Below are positions 62,899-64,000 of a DNA stretch of 64,000 nt, in pieces. The position numbers were made by a program, and so were the translations under genes. Numbering within the stretch: position 1 is the stretch's first letter; every line of letters begins with the position of its first letter. Origin of the DNA: Calothrix sp. NIES-4105 (GTDB lineage: Bacteria > Cyanobacteriota > Cyanobacteriia > Cyanobacteriales > Nostocaceae); assembly GCF_002368415.1 (NCBI RefSeq), contig NZ_AP018291.1, positions 330,734 through 394,733 on the forward strand, in the 5' to 3' direction. The notes below the pieces were generated by a model. That model had not been told where the DNA came from. It saw only the letters and a list, made by a program, of their open reading frames with translations, and did no database searches.

Positions 62899-64000
62899 AT
62901 GTCGAAGAAACAATCTAAGCTAGAAAGTTTGATTTTTGCTGTTGGTATTTTGTCAATTACAGCAATTGCTCTTGGTTGTGTTGGGTTCTACGGTGCCCTT
63001 AGTAATGGTCTTGTCAGTATGCGTAGTGCGGGAGAAAAGTTGCCAACACCAGATGCAAAAGTTTGGAATATTGGTAAATTTTCTTATAACGCGATTATTG
63101 CTGGCTTTGGGGGTGTTGGAATTGCAGTTGCTTCTGCTTATGTTGCTGGCAACTCTGCTGCCAATAAAGAGTACAAGCAAAAACGAATCGAAAGTTCTCA
63201 ACGTCCACAGGACAAAATTTCCTATATTCCTTCAGTGATAAATCATGAAGAGGAGCGAATCAACGTAGTTGAGGATACTAGAAAATTACACATGTTTCAT
63301 TTTATCAAGAATGAACAAATTGCTAGTGACGGAAAATTAATTGTTTTAGGCGATGTTACTTCTGGAGCAGCGTATATTGCGATTGTTAGTGATGAGCAGG
63401 CTAGTTTATTAATGGAGTTATTTGATTGTGTTGGTGATGATGAGCTAATCGGGAAAGCTTTTACGTCATACTTTGTGACTGCGGAAGTTGCATTAATAGA
63501 TTTTGTAGAAAGGCATACTAAATGTAAGCCTGTCATTGAAGAAGGATACACACTTGCCGATTTTGATTACTGCGTTGGGTGTATAAATCTTTGTTCTAAA
63601 AATTCTGTTATCTGTCCTTTACATGAGGAAGGGTGGTATGGCGAAGGTAATTGCCCTGATAGACAAGTTATTGATGGCTATCCAATGGCACCATATGAAG
63701 ACCAGGCTGTAATTCGCGATTTAAACGAATGCATTAAATATAGTGGCGCATCGATTAATATTATCGATGATGGTACTATTATGCTTTGGGATGATATTAC
63801 CAATAGGCGATTTGAGTTTGATTGGTTCGGTAAACGCCAACTACTGAGTGATTATCTTGACCAGCTACCAAATAACTTTGAAGCGTATATCGAGTATTAC
63901 GAATCGCGTGATAGAAGTTATTTTACTGACTATAGTGCTTGTATAGACGAGCTAGCAGAGTCTTTAAAAGGGATTGGTTGCCTTCAGATTTGTGGTAAAC
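62899..64000 (+). CDS. Membrane-anchored operon protein, 3' end outside the window
   Basis: The frame opens at ATG 62899, seven bases after GGAGGA, and is open to the window edge (367 codons seen). Two N-terminal transmembrane helices are visible: about 12-34 (IFAVGILSITAIALGCVGFY) and about 64-84 (AIIAGFGGVGIAVASAYVAG). The rest is soluble and Asp/Glu-rich, with Cys pairs (DYCVGCINLCSKN, then ICPLHEEGW) that could bind metal. It may be another envelope component of the operon. Confidence 0.65.
   Translation, partial: MSKKQSKLESLIFAVGILSITAIALGCVGFYGALSNGLVSMRSAGEKLPTPDAKVWNIGKFSYNAIIAGFGGVGIAVASAYVAGNSAANKEYKQKRIESSQRPQDKISYIPSVINHEEERINVVEDTRKLHMFHFIKNEQIASDGKLIVLGDVTSGAAYIAIVSDEQASLLMELFDCVGDDELIGKAFTSYFVTAEVALIDFVERHTKCKPVIEEGYTLADFDYCVGCINLCSKNSVICPLHEEGWYGEGNCPDRQVIDGYPMAPYEDQAVIRDLNECIKYSGASINIIDDGTIMLWDDITNRRFEFDWFGKRQLLSDYLDQLPNNFEAYIEYYESRDRSYFTDYSACIDELAESLKGIGCLQICGK

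Overview
The window looks like part of a plasmid, or plasmid-like accessory island, of a filamentous nitrogen-fixing-type cyanobacterium (Nostocales; inferred). It is AT-rich. Many of its genes resemble Nostoc/Calothrix/Tolypothrix accessory genes: a CTB-type bacteriocin precursor, a filamentous-hemagglutinin-type TpsA protein, the His-Xaa-Ser (Hxs) cluster, and Cys-rich tails ending in an SRPGG-type motif. I saw no rRNA, ribosomal, photosynthesis or core metabolic genes, and no recognisable rep, parA or integrase gene. The 6-bp palindrome GGCGCC occurs about 90 times (hand count). The usual cyanobacterial repeat GCGATCGC (HIP1) was not seen.

Layout. 0-4.5 kb: a type IIG-like restriction-modification protein with a tightly linked small partner and an upstream XRE regulator, all on the minus strand. 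4.5-10.4 kb: mostly non-coding, with degenerate repeats, a few orphan genes, an IS110 relic and the 3' end of a group II intron. 10.5-16.2 kb: a minus-strand series of plasmid-type genes interrupted by an IscB (OMEGA) element with a plausible omega-RNA region. 16.4-23.6 kb: orphan genes, an HsdR relic, a zinc-metallopeptidase-like protein, an IS1380 relic, and a conserved gene split by a 163-bp MITE with a 9-bp target duplication. 24.6-29.0 kb: a complete Hxs operon (a small unknown gene, then hxsD, hxsB, hxsC, hxsA). 29.0-34.7 kb: an ISL3-type element and its MITE, a type IIG relic, and divergent exported proteins that share a Cys-rich tail. 34.9-50.8 kb: an Hsp70 fragment, the large TpsA adhesin, peptidoglycan-binding and HEAT/LRV-repeat proteins, a NucS-like nuclease, a methyltransferase, a bacteriocin-like peptide, and a duplicated two-gene module. 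51.9-64.0 kb: a long co-directional operon.

The last operon is the most interesting unit. It encodes an HTH protein, about six small membrane-anchored proteins, an M23 peptidase, a GH104-type lysozyme, an FtsK/SpoIIIE-like DNA translocase, a RusA resolvase, an AAA ATPase and more small proteins. Most of the genes touch or overlap. This combination (membrane scaffold, cell-wall hydrolases, DNA pump, DNA-junction nuclease) suggests a non-VirB DNA-transfer apparatus, which is inference only. Within it, two proteins carry in-frame GC-rich repeat insertions, one gene has an internal UAG, and a tRNA-like sequence lacks an anticodon arm.

Several genes are dead or broken, so the region is a mosaic of mobile-element activity, degraded restriction systems and intact accessory systems.
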